Source: Setaria digitata
Taxonomy: Eukaryota > Nematoda > Chromadorea > Rhabditida > Setariidae
Assembly (NCBI GenBank): GCA_003640385.1
Contig: RCAB01000031.1
Location: forward strand, 186,001-250,000
Reading direction: 5' to 3'
DNA length: 64,000 nucleotides
The position numbers were made by a program, and so were the translations under genes. Positions 26,001-38,333 of this stretch are shown in pieces. The notes under the pieces were generated by a model, which saw nothing but the letters and a program-made list of their open reading frames with translations, had not been told where the DNA came from and did not search any database. Each line of letters starts with the position of its first letter. Within the stretch, counting starts at the first letter, position 1.

Positions 26001-29000
26001 TATGTAGGGAATTAAATAATAATTGGAAAATGAATGATGTAATTTGACTAAAAAAAATTTTCAGAGAAATCTTTAAATATCTTTACCAAAGTTTATATCT
26101 AAAAAAAAGTTTTTTTTTTTTTTTTTTTCCTCAAACGTATTTAAGAGCTACACAAATATATGCTTCCCATAAACCTATAAAGCAATAGAAAAATTAATCG
26201 ATTGCATGGGGAAAAAAAAAACAACTAATTTTGTAAGTTATTTTAAAAAATTATTGCTTTTTTGCAAGGAAATAGCCGATATTTTGTGTATTATCATAGA
26301 AAAATTTCTAATTTTTCTTATTTTTCAAAATAATTCGAAATTCCTTAAAATGTTAGAATTCTGCAAAAAAAAAAAAAAAAAAAAAAAAAAAATGAGAAAA
26401 AAATTATTGAAGATATTTTAATAATGCGCAAACATATAACTATGTATATTTTTGCGGTACAAAAGGAAAATAAATAATTTTGTTGTTTAAATCAAAATAT
26501 GTGGCGACAACTGTAGACAAAAGAAAAAGGACAAAAGTAGATGGCCAAGTCAGAATGGCAAGGAAAGATAAAAAAAAAAAAAAAAAAAAATGAGGATTCT
26601 TTGAATAGCAGGCAAAGCAAAAAGCAAAAATAACACTTCCCATAAAGTATGCTTTGAGGCGTTTGTTTTTATGTTAATTACAGTTTAAGTAAGTTGAATG
26701 AAATTAATTAGTTAGCGCGATTTAACTAGCATCAGTGAAGTTAGTTCTTACTGTCTGGTCAAAATTTCTTGGTTCTTAAAAAAAAAAAAAAAATGTCAAT
26801 ATCAGCCTAGGATTGATCAGTTCATTTATTCTGATAAATTAATAGTTGAGACTGAAATAAAAAAAAAGGTCAGAAAGTTATAGATGTTCCAAAGGATTTC
26901 TAAGAGAAGATTGTTAAGAAGGAACAGCTTGGTGAAAAATAGGTAAAGCTGACTACTTTTGAATTTGGTTTTAATTTTATCCTCCTTACTTCCCATCAGA
27001 CATATCAATTATGCCTCATTTTCTTTACTACCCTAGCCAACAGATGACACTCAAATAGAGCGACTTTTTTTTTGTTACTGACGACTGGTTCTTTTAAAAA
27101 TTAAATTTTCAAAAAGACTGAAGACCACGTCAAAGATAATTTGCAACATCTCGAGTCGAGAATTTCTTTGCAATCATACTTAATGATTCAAGACGATATG
27201 AACTGGATAGCTGCCGTTGATAACACATGATAAGTTCTTTTGAACATCTAAATTTGTCACATAATTATTGACGAATAACACTATTAGTTAGAGCTCTCGA
27301 AAATGCAGAAAAGAAAATAAATTATCAATTTTTATTTTTACTAACAGCAAATGAAAATATAACGAGCAGAGCTTACTTAAATTTTGAAATAACAAGATCT
27401 TTAACAATTTAGGATTGATTATATTTTATGAAAAATTTTCATTCATTTTTGAAGCAGAAAACAAAATTTCTGCTAAACTGAATCCGTTAAGAGTTTTAGA
27501 ATTCAATGTGTCATTTTTACACACCATATAAAGTGGATCCGATTCATCTCTTCTGATTTGTTTGCCGAAATATAATCGTAATCAGAACTTTTCCTTACTG
27601 CTGCTGCCATTACGTTCGTATTTCATTTATTGCAGCAGAAATTTGATGCAATCAGAACTATGGTTTAGTGAATTTGATATAAAAATTCTTTTAAAAATGA
27701 AAGCTTAAGCTGAAATCTAGCTCGCAGAAAAGTTGAGCATCAGCACATATTTTGTGTTAAGTTAGTGAATTATTTAATTAGTTAGAACTAATACTCAAAA
27801 TAATGCCAATTATTTCTTGCTTCTGTTTTATTAATCTAGTAAGCTTCTCGAAAAAGATATCAAGAAAATAGTCGTAGTTTCATGGTTGCTTTTATATGAA
27901 ATAGAAGTAATTTGAGCTTCAAGTCTTAAACGTTTAAGTGGGAATTCTGTGATTTGTGAAAAAAAATAATTGTACTTCGTAAATTGATGGTGTACAGAAC
28001 ATTTTAAAACTCTTATTGATAGCAGAAACTTCTCCATATGGTTTTTCCTACATACTAATTATTTTTTTTACTCTCAAATAAGTTGACTTCTAAAAATTTG
28101 AGACGTAAATGAAATTCATTCAATCAAAGGAACAAAAATGTTTAAGACACTTAGTTAAACTATTAGGTTGGTGAGATAATTTCCAGATCTTCACTCTAGC
28201 ATGAATGGCAAATAATATTTGATTAATTTTCTTAAAATATTTTGTCTCAGATTTTTTCAAGAAAAAGTTCATAAAATTTGCCTTCCAAATAGTCTGAAGA
28301 TAAAAAATATAAAGTTTATTTGAATAGTCATATCACTAATAACTTCACATAATAAATGAAAAGGCTAGGAAGGGGACAATGTGTGGGAGTTCGGAAATTC
28401 TAGGTTAAATTTATAATAGCCTTGCTAGAATAAATAAAGCTTCATAATATAATATCACTGCGCAATTTGAGTGCTAAAAAAGAAAAAAAGAAAAGACCGA
28501 ATAATTAATGACGGTCTGAATCGCTGCTCATAAACATTACAAAGGATAAATCACAGTTTTCAAAATGTAAAATAACTAAAAGATCACATGAATATGTGTT
28601 GTTAAAAATTGGTTCGCCAAAATATCCGAATTTTAATTAATTAGATCGTAAACAGTAATATATATATATGTATTTGTTCTATGTACAACCTTTAAATATA
28701 ACGGATGAGCATTAAATGCTGGCGGTATAATATAGAAAATTAAAGCCTACCAAAAAAATCTAAGTGCAAATTTTTCCATCCGTTTGCCCAATCCACAGCA
28801 GCATGTTAGATAACTTCTAGTGTTACTGGTTAAAATTTTCAAATGCTTGTTATTCTTAAATAATTAAAAATTAGCAATAAAATGGTTATGTTCGATATAT
28901 ACTCTCTTAAGTTTATGCAAAAATCTTAGCTGAATGTTGGAATGCATTGCTGGAAATCATTGCATAGCAGCTAACAAACTGAGGTTGTGTGAGTGGTGCA

Positions 29001-32000
29001 GAGTTTGAGAGTTCCTCACTTAGTAATGCTTTTTCATCAATGTTACTTTAGAATACCATGCTGAAATGTAAAATCAAGGTGAGATGAAAATGGAAAAGAT
29101 CACAGAGATGAAGACTTGTTAAAAAAGAAAAAAGAAAAAAAAAAAAAAAAAAAAAAAAAGCTATGGTAATTGAAGAACTCTATTAAACTGACGAAATGAA
29201 TTTTGAAAATGAAAAGTTGCACAGCCACCTAGAAGTTATTATTCCAATCGCTCTCATATTTCATTCTGTTACTAATTTTCAATCGTCACTAACATTCTCG
29301 TGCTCTTGCATAGCATGTCACAAATTTCAGAATGATAATAAAAAAGTCTACTAACTATTCACCAGCAGATGCACAAAAAAATAGCAGATCTCGCTTGGAA
29401 AAATTTTTTTAAAACAAACTGAAAATGATATGAATGCTAGACATGGTAATATTCGTTAGTTACGCAAGATATTTTGAGAACGATAAATGATCTAGCTGGA
29501 GGAAAATAACTATGTAGACTGATTAACGAGGGAGGAAAGGATGAATAGGAAGATATCTGTTGTTCAGAAAGAGACGATCTGGAAAAAAAAGTAGGATGCT
29601 CGAAGGGAAAAAGACGATCCAGAAAATGTTAAGTGAAGGAAGCCCAAATCCATGAAATTTCCAAACGACACAGCAGATAGAAATATGCAAACTTGATGAT
29701 GATGAAGGTCGAGAGGTTCCCGTCCTCTCAGTGCTAGCTCTGTCCCAGACCGAGTCTATAGGTAAACAAAACTCTCATATTACGCACCGCTTTCCTCTTC
29801 TTACTACCCAGTTTTGCTTCGTTGCTACTTCATTTATGCATTTGCCTGAGACATATCAAATAAACTGTAATCATTCTTTGCTTCATTAAGCTAGGCTCAA
29901 TGAACCGAAGACAATATATTTTGCATCCAAATTTGGAAGTTAGCAGAATTTCAACTTTTCAGAAGTAAAAGCCATTTATTCGTCTCCAGTCTTTTTTAAT
30001 GAAATTAATTTTTATTGCAGAAAGTTGAACAAAAAATTAAACGCTTAGATTTAATTGATACACTAGGAAAAGTTTTGATTTTTAATGTTTACTGGAAAAT
30101 CCACTTAATTTATTAAATAAATGTAAAGAGAAATCTCAAACTGTAAAAAATGCTTCAAATTCTTTTTTTTTAATCGAAAATTTGATTGTAATAGTTTTTG
30201 TTTTTTGCTTTACAAAATCGGATTTTATTAATTTTGATAACGAAAAATGAAAAAGTTTAATAAAGTTTAAGGCATCTTTTTAGAAGTTAAAGTTCATCGT
30301 TACAGTTAGTTATTTAATAAATTACGTAAGTCTTGCAATAAAACATTTCAAATTGAGACCAAAGAAAATCGGTCCTAAACACCGTATCTGATAACATAAC
30401 TCCCTAAAGTTGCCGAATGAAATCTGTTGAATACTTGGACTGTGTTCATATCGTTGTCGTTTCATATTATTTAAGAATAATTAGTTTCATCATTCACTAT
30501 AAATAAGACATTCACTGGACGCTAAAATGTCACCTACAATTTTTTTTTTACATCGAACATCTAACTACCTTAGACTTTTTCCACCAATAAACTATACCAG
30601 ACTTACTCAACCTCATACTGTTTACTTAGCACTTAAGATCACTTCATACTAGTAAGGATGAATAAGTCATCTTTTCTTACCTTCTTCAGTTATTACCGCC
30701 TTTGTCACCAATAAAAAAAGAAATAAGAAAGATCCCAGGCTTCTTTGTTACAAAATACATTGTAAATATTGGATACTTGATCTGAGAATTTACAGTATTA
30801 TCATACATCGGAAAAGCGGTAAAATTGCCGAATGTTTATTAATTAATAAAGTGTGAAGTATAACAGTACCTGAACGATAAATCTCAAGTTATATAAATTG
30901 CACCAAATTTATGCAAAAGAGAAATAAATAACTATGAAAAGTGATCATCATACAGTTGTTGAGAATATAGAAATGCCTTACCAATATAGCTGCTTTAAAA
31001 AAAAAAAAAAAGTAAAAGCAAAAGTAAAATTTAAGCTTGTTAAATTTTACTTTTGCTAGTTGTGCTACCGGAAACTCTACTACATGTGTATTTAATAGCA
31101 GTACAGATAAAAACACTGTTATTTGTATATGATTAAGATAAATTTGTGGAAATAAATGAGGCGAACATTTACAGAATGATAAACTATATGTGATAATGCA
31201 ACTGTTAAAGCATGTGATAACTAATTTAAATGTCATTGTGTTGGTGCGGTATGGCGAAGCATTTTTTTCTTCCTTCCTCTTTTGGCATTTGTTTTAAATG
31301 TTTTGATTAATACAGAAGCTAAGTAACTCCGAATTAAAGAAACCAGAAGTTCTGTTGAGAATCCTCTTCTCTTTCATTTTTCTCTCAACTAGATGCAAAA
31401 TCATTATTTATTAAAAATTCTTAAAATATTTACACTTGAGAACTAGTTTCTTCAGAAATAAAGTTTTAGCGTTGATGTGGAAAAGGTAGCAGATAGAAAT
31501 TGAAATGCTAGCGTAGAAGAAGTATAATTTGTTTTTGAAAAATTGTTGAGTTGTAAATGAACTATTTGCATTAATACCTTTAATATACAGTTACCTGTCA
31601 TAACTGTTTTTTTTTCTTTTTCTTTGAATAGAGGTAAAAAGTACAGCTACTATGACCAAATCTTGTGAAATTACACGCGAATGAATAGGAACTTTATCCA
31701 AACAGTTATACAGTACTGATACAATCTGAGTGATAAGTGAAACTTTTTTTTTTTTTTTTTCTGATAAACAAAACAACTCTTCTCCTACGAAATAGCATAC
31801 ACGTTATCTGCCACATACAAGAATTCCTTCCCAATTCTTTTTCAATTTCCAGTCTTTTATGAGACAGGCAATAGTCTTATCATAAATCTCACAGTGATTA
31901 GCAATAATAACATTTTACAAGTGATAGATTAAAGCGCAAACAAAATAAAGGAAATGGCAACGATATATGAATACTTGCACTACTTAAAAGAAGTTACAAA

Positions 32001-32172
32001 TGAGATTTAAATATATCAAGGAATTTAATGAATTTAAATTGTTACTGAAGAGAAAACAACGTAATATACAATAAGTAGGAAGAAGTGAGAAATTTTAACT
32101 GCTGTACAGTCAAGAATAATTGTCCATTTTTTAAGCTTTTCTGTTTTTCAGATCAGATGATAGGATGAGCTG
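23010..32172. other. Nine kilobases with no supported gene
   Basis: Very AT-rich, with many homopolymer runs. I found no run of exons on either strand. Two isolated exon-like patches are noted in the findings (29677-29761 plus; 25352-25411 minus). The left part is the upstream region of the GPCR gene and holds a cluster of AGATAA motifs. Confidence 0.5.
24021..24159. promoter_or_regulatory. Cluster of GATA-factor motifs
   Basis: TTATCT/AGATAA occurs at about 24022, 24055 and 24071, and as AGATAAGATAAG at 24148-24159, giving five hexamers in 140 bp. Another TTATCT lies near 23778. The cluster is about 1.1 kb upstream of the GPCR start. GATA factors such as ELT-2 bind TGATAA/AGATAA in nematode gut genes; use here is only inferred, since AT-rich DNA yields such hits by chance. 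Confidence 0.25.
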
Positions 32173-35100
32173 CTAAGAATCTTTAAAATGAACAACGACT
32201 TTTGCGGACCGTATATCGCAATGGAAAGACGGTGGCAAATCGAATAACACTTCTGAAAATTTGCTTATGTTTAATCTGAATATAGATTAGATTGGCTTAA
32301 ATTGTAGACTGAAGATAGAGATTTTCAACATCTAATCAAAAAGTTGCGCAACATCTATCTGTAAGGGACTCAATTAAATTAAACGCTTTTAATTTAAATA
32401 ACAATAAATCTAAAAGAGAAATGGAAACAAAGCTAAGTACCTTCAGCTTCACATTTAGAAAGGTTGTAACAGAGAGACTTTGCACTTCTCATGAGCGAGA
32501 AACATAGATTTCGAATGTTTTGGTCGACAGGTATTACGTCAAACATTTCAAGATAGCCATCATCAACAGCAAGCATCAATGTTTGAAACAGTGAATTGTC
32601 GGCATGAGTAAAACTTCGCCTGAAATTTTGGTAAAATTTTAAAGAAGATATATTTGCGAAACACTATTTGTACAGTTTGAAAAAGTGAAACCAGCTAAAA
32701 TTTACTCATTTTTTTTTCGGTTAAAATGGCATGAACAGAGCAAACATACTCAACTTCGCTTCCTATTCTTAAATTATCGCAATCGTAGACATAAAGTCGA
32801 TAAGTAAATGATTGCTTTTCAAGTTTTCGCCATGTATCATCCCAGTAAAAATCAGCTGGAATATCCTTCTGCAACAAATTCTTAATTAAAGCAGAGTTCA
32901 TTAATAGCACCTCATTACTTTGCTGAATTTGGATTGATATTGGATAGCAGCAGGGGAATATATCTCTCTTCGCATGAATAAGTATATATATTCAAGCAAT
33001 TTTTTTTTCCTATGAACTCGGTCTTTACTGCTCTTTCAATATGAACTGAAGAGCAGATTAACTCTATGATTAAACAAAAGTGTTAGCCTAAAAAGATTAA
33101 CTCGATAATAAAGCCAATGTGCATTTTTTGAAAATTTTAATTCCAACAAAATCTCAAAGAAGAAATGTTTTGGAAAGGAAAAGTTACGAACTGCTTCGCA
33201 TGCATTGTAGTTGTAGCCATCAGCATCTAGCTTCAAACGATTTTGCCAGTCTAATTCATAAATAAAACGCTTCACTAGATGACTTTTGTCCTTTAAGCAA
33301 AAAATTTAGGAAATGTTTGATTCCTTGTTGAAATTGAAATATATGAGAGTTAAAGACTTTTTTGACCCGTCGTTCAAATTCAAATTTATCACTTTTTAGG
33401 CCAACCTGTTCGAGACTTTCATTGCACCATTTTGTGATTAAATGTGATTCTAAAATTTGCTTAGCTGTCGCACGTGCCGATGGATCCAGATTAAGCATCG
33501 TATCATTTAGATACTGCTTTAAATGTTCATCACCACTTTGTGCCATTCGAACACAAAGTTGCTGAATTATTCAAAACTCAGTGAACTGTCATATAATCTC
33601 TGAGAAGACTTAAAGATCGAAAAGTGTATTTTTATTGCAGGCTTCAGTCTCTGAATAATATGACCTGCAAAAAGAAAGAAGGAGAAACTGAGGCACCATC
33701 ATATCGTTGATCATCCATCGAAACGGCATTCTTCTCTCATCCATCTGAAGTGCAAACATTCGAGGCAAACGGTGCCACCTTTCATTGGGGTAATAGCTGA
33801 CCATATGAAGTATCAATACACCTAACGACCAGATATCTGCTGATGTCGAATAGTTCTTATAATCTGTCACACTTGTCACACGTTTCAAATTATACTGCTG
33901 AAATTGAAATACCACATATTCAAAAATTTTAAATGCATTTAAAAAGAAAATTCGTCTTTTTTTTTGTCAGCACAGAATAAATATAAAACGAATTAAACGC
34001 ACCTTAAATTTCCCTGCTACACTTTAGCAATACTTTGTATTTAAAAATGTCCGTCCTTTCTTTTTCATCGTGGCGACTTCAAAACCTTTTCTAAGTGACT
34101 TACTAGTCAGTTCACTCTTCTATAAAAGTTAACTAAAGCGTTACGGTAATAAGCGACAAACCTTCTCAGCACACATATAATCTGGAGCTCCATCAGGAGT
34201 GCGACAATTTACAGCCATGCGATCACTTGCTATCATCCTTGAGCTAGTAAAATTGCTCAGTTTAACGGTACCACCACGAGTCAGATAAATGTTTTCCGGT
34301 TGAATGTCACTGAGAAATTTTCATTTAAAAATAAAAAACTCTCTAATTCTGGAAAAAAAAGTAGTGAAATGATGAAAAGAAAACAAACTTATGAATAATA
34401 TTTGCATCATGAAGATAGGACAATGCTCGGCAAAGTTGCCTGGTTATCATTGCAATGATACGAATATTCATTGGCTAAAAATTAAACTCGTTTTGCATAT
34501 TTTGGAAGTTTTAAAAAATGCAATTAACAATTAGCAACTCTACCTTCCGACTATGTAAGGTACCATAACAATACCAAATAACCTAAAATAATGCAATAAC
34601 CTTCCCCTCCTTGTCACGACGATATTTATCAATCAGCTGTTCTAACTGGTACAGTCGTGGAAGGACTAACTGTAAACTTAATGGATGCTCGTCAACTACT
34701 GTCGCATGAGCATGCATTATATTTGAGTGTCGGACTCTGCAAAATATCTCAAATTACTTTTAACATGTGAGAATTTAATTAGAAATGCGCGCGCTATGTT
34801 ACATCTCTGTGGCAAAAAAAAAAAAGAATAATAGCAGTTTTTAACGCAATTCATTTTCAAAAGGAAAAAATTCAGAAAATTGACCTGTTTAAGACATAAA
34901 CTTCCATAACTATTCCGCGTATAAGTCGGGCAGCAGTTCGTTGAAAAGCCTCGTCGACATCACGCATATCACGTAACATATCATCCAAAATGGCACCAAT
35001 ACGTTTCATTTTAATAACACACGATCGAGGTTCAACGTACGTAAAATCACTGAAGGGTGGATAAGATCGTGCTGTCACAACAGAACTGTAACGTCCTTCA

Positions 35101-35385
35101 GAGAGTAAATCACCTAAAATGAGAAATACGGTACTATTTACGCATAAAAAACGTTTCTAAACAATTCCTGAACCCACTACACTTCGTCCATTTTCTCCCA
35201 TAGCAGTTTCAATATATTAATTAACCGTTTGCACCTTTTGAGTACTTCTCCGGTGTGATTTCAGTGTGCCACTCATCACGGATATCGCTCGCAACATACC
35301 GGAATGATTCCTTCATGGATCGACCAAATGTATTCCTGATTTCATTCCTGTCCACCTGCCTAGTGCTTCCTAACACTTCTTTCTC
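32173..35385 (-). CDS. Pseudokinase-like protein with a long C-terminal domain
   Basis: Exons in order: 35385-35235, 35113-34885, 34736-34601, 34474-34389, 34309-34162, 33897-33697, 33561-33367 (or 33358), 33290-33192, 32922-32750, 32619-32441 and 32252-32173, all phase-consistent, ending in TAG (about 558 residues from 35385). A kinase fold is clear: CVIKMKRI (Lys), a long alpha-C segment, HPLSLQLVLP hinge, HND-IQPEN catalytic loop (about 200-207), W-S-L-G-V helix F, and LDPSARATAKQIL near the lobe end. The DFG Asp is replaced (LSNF) and the Gly loop is degenerate, so it is probably a pseudokinase or a weak kinase. The last 190 residues match nothing I recognise. The true start is uncertain: the first exon lacks an ATG until 35316 and may have an upstream exon. 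STRAD-like is possible but unproven. Confidence 0.8.
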
Positions 35386-35834
35386 CTAAAGTAAGTTTTA
35401 ATAGTCTAACTAATTACGAGATAAAAGTTCGTGGAATTACAAGAAAAAAAAAAAAAAAAAAAAAAAAAAAACCAAATATTGGTACCGTTGGTAGGTTTGC
35501 TAGCATCTTGTTGGCTGGACTTTTCCGTTGTTGTAGTGAAAAGAAATCCGACATCTTTTTTGAGAGAAATCGTTCATTTGCCATTATCTGAAGAGATTTT
35601 TACATCCCTATATTTTCTAGAGATTTCACCTGATTTCGTCCCGAACTTGAACCTAACCATATAGAAGTTACTCCAATCTATTCCATTTGAATTCTAATGA
35701 AATTCCTAACTCATTTATTCGTTATTCAAAATCCCTTGTCTCTGGAATGTACTGCTGTAACGGATCAACCAAACAGTTTGTAAACTAAGTAAAGAACAAC
35801 ACTGGCCTACCACATTTTTCGCATGCTCCCTTCT

Positions 35835-35866
<32 letters not shown>

Positions 35867-37004
35867 TAATTACCGCTTCAATTAGAAGATCACCTATGAT
35901 GTTTTATGCACTTTTGATTTCTCCAGAACCTTTTAAAAATGTTTTTGACTGTGGCATTGCTTATCTTCGGTCATTCATTAAATGAGTTTCTCATTCGAGT
36001 CATAAAATTTATTCTAATAATTTTACAATTCTAATAAATTACAAAACTCAACGACTATAAAACTTTTGCAGTCCAAAAAATGACTTTTTACGACGAAATT
36101 TGTTTGTACAGCAGAAGAACATACAATTTTCTGTACAGGTAATCCATAAATTTAATTACGATTTATTTCTTTCTGTTATTGATTTATGTCTTATTAAAAA
36201 ACAATGTCAATTTTTTTAAACACCGAAACTGGAAATAGGATAGTCTTGATATGGATCGAACCGGGCGGAAGTAACAAAAGTGTTTTATTTCTTATCAACT
36301 GACAGACCAGACTTATCAATGTCTCCATTTTTTAGAAAAACTTTGTCATCTTGCACTGTTACTGACTTCTTGTAATATTTGAATTATTAGAATTTCTTGC
36401 TCTGTTCAGTTGCCTGTAACAGTTTATAATACACTGTCATTCACACTAGTGCCCTAATATACTTCCATTTCCTGGAAGAACTCTCGATAAGCATTATTCA
36501 TGTACTGGTTAGAATAGAAATAGCAATTATAGTAGTAATTAATAAAACGTAACTCGAGAAAATTTTTAATAAAAATTCCAAATTCTTCACAAACAGGCTA
36601 CATCATGTCAGGAAGATATTAGGGTATTTAAAATCGGTATTTAAAATCTTTTCTATTTTTTGATTCTAACTGACTGATGGAATTTTACAATGCTTTTTGG
36701 CTGATTTTTCAGTCTGATTTTAAATGACCATGTTGATCGTTGATAGTGCTCTATATCATATGGCTGTCACTAACTGTACAAGTACAGCTGAGGGCGATTG
36801 GAATAAAATTCCGGCAGCGATTCCACCAAATGGATCTTTATTGTTTTGGAATTGATAGTAGTTAGGAAAAAAACTATGATTGGTACTCATTATCCAATCA
36901 AGCGCATTTAATTTCCATGAGATCCATGTAAAGCAAATCTCATATAAGCGCTCATCAATCTGAAGTGAATGTTAATTTTCCATTTAACAAAATTCCAACT
37001 AAAC

Positions 37005-37205
37005 TTAACTGAAATAGAGATTAAGAAACATGCACAGTAGCCCAATGAAGATTTTCATGGAATCCAGAAATGCATCAATTTCATGAGTTGCCGTACAATA
37101 TCGAAATGTTTGATGAATAGCAGCTATGCGTGCACCTGTAGCCTGAACTTGAGGATGAGTTTGTGATCGCCGTTCTTCCATTCTGCTTCCTTCTAGACAA
37201 TTCAT
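37005..37205 (-). CDS. Candidate small protein with a C-terminal membrane segment
   Basis: This is a 66-codon frame with ATG at 37205. The first 50 residues are polar with even codon use (EERRSQTHPQVQATGARIAA), and the end (KIFIGLLCMFLNLYF) is a hydrophobic helix followed at once by a stop, as in tail-anchored proteins. A TTTACAG acceptor lies about 40 bases upstream. It may equally be one exon of a longer gene or a chance frame. No family recognised. Confidence 0.3.
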   Translation of the reverse strand: MNCLEGSRMEERRSQTHPQVQATGARIAAIHQTFRYCTATHEIDAFLDSMKIFIGLLCMFLNLYFS

Positions 37206-37782
37206 TCAATTCAACCGTTCTAATGCTTCTATGCTGTAAAGCAGAAAGCATCAAGTAAATGACACCTTTGACTTTCAGTTTCGAAATATCGAAGAAACAG
37301 TGTGGGAACAACAGTAGCTGAGCAGTAAGAAATGTTGAGCAATAATTTTGAATTATAAAGAGTTCAACAGTGTCGTGCTTTATCGAGCAAAAAATATCAG
37401 GACCTATTATCACTTATCATTGCTCAGTCACAAGACAAGTTTCAAAATAATGGCATGTCATCCTAGATAGTAATCAACCAAATCTCGTGTACTTTTTAAA
37501 TTTTTATTTTTTGTTTAATTTGCCATCATCAGTTAGCATCTTCAAATGTCCATAATTTTTAAAATATTGTCTCAAGCAAATCCATGAATGAATGGTAAAG
37601 TAATAATGCACTGAAACTTCTGCAAAGGAAGTGAAAGTGATTAAAGGGTGATAAAAGAGCTGGGATGTCGCATCTGTACGTAACGTATTGTATAGCAAGT
37701 TTACTAAATATGGCCATGAACATGTCCATAATTAGCGTGAACCTTCCGCTTTCAAACAATTCGTTAAATGAAACTATCGGTT

Positions 37783-38057
37783 ACTAATTACTTAGGTGAC
37801 TAAGANCACTAATTACTTAGGTGACTAAGAAATTACAACCTCTTTTTAATTATCAAAGAATCATTGTTTTATTGAAAAATGTCAATTCTGGACAATATTA
37901 CATTATGTGATTTTTGGTAATTTTCAGCCAANTACTAATTACTTAGGTGACTAAGAAGTTACAACCTCTTTTTAATTATCAAAGAATCATTGTTTTATTG
38001 AAGAATGTCAATTCTGGACAATATTACATTATGTGATTTTTGGTAATTTTCAGCCAA
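37783..38057. repeat. Threefold partial duplication around two N gaps
   Basis: The sequence starting ACTAATTACTTAGG occurs at 37783-37805, 37808-37931 and 37934-38057, split by single Ns at 37806 and 37932. The second and third copies differ by two substitutions in about 124 bases. The layout looks like unmerged contig ends, with the differences reflecting two haplotypes. Confidence 0.8.
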
Positions 38058-38333
38058 AATCTCATCACTCATTTGTATACGATTAGATGCAGGCATATAG
38101 TTGTCGATTGTGATCAGGATGAAAAACAGGTATCAACCGTTTTGCATCCAGGTTACAGCTTTGATTATACAAAAATGAACGTTTTGAGTTAGAGTTAGTG
38201 CGAAGGAGCTGTTTTTTGCTTGATCAGTGTCTGATCCATTTCAACAAATTCTTTAAAGAATAAATTTATTTAGGACTGCGGTATTCAAAATTTCCGGTCT
38301 TACATAAGCGATACCGCGAAATATTCGTCCAAC

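Larger units (their letters stand above)
35386..38333. other. Mostly non-coding; assembly duplications and one small ORF
   Basis: Poly-A runs flank the left side. No multi-exon gene is clear. Two exon-like minus frames occur (37005-37205 and about 37561-37759), the first listed separately. Three partial copies of one sequence surround two single-N gaps at 37806 and 37932. Confidence 0.45.

Noticed and set aside
30889..31236. 115-codon minus-strand frame
   Set aside because: Low-complexity Phe/Ile/Leu composition through poly-A sequence, no splice partners, no motif.
37561..37759. Minus-strand frame with a possible 60-bp intron
   Set aside because: It can be joined in phase (VT/SFSALLL), but no upstream exon or start is supported, so I did not call it a gene.
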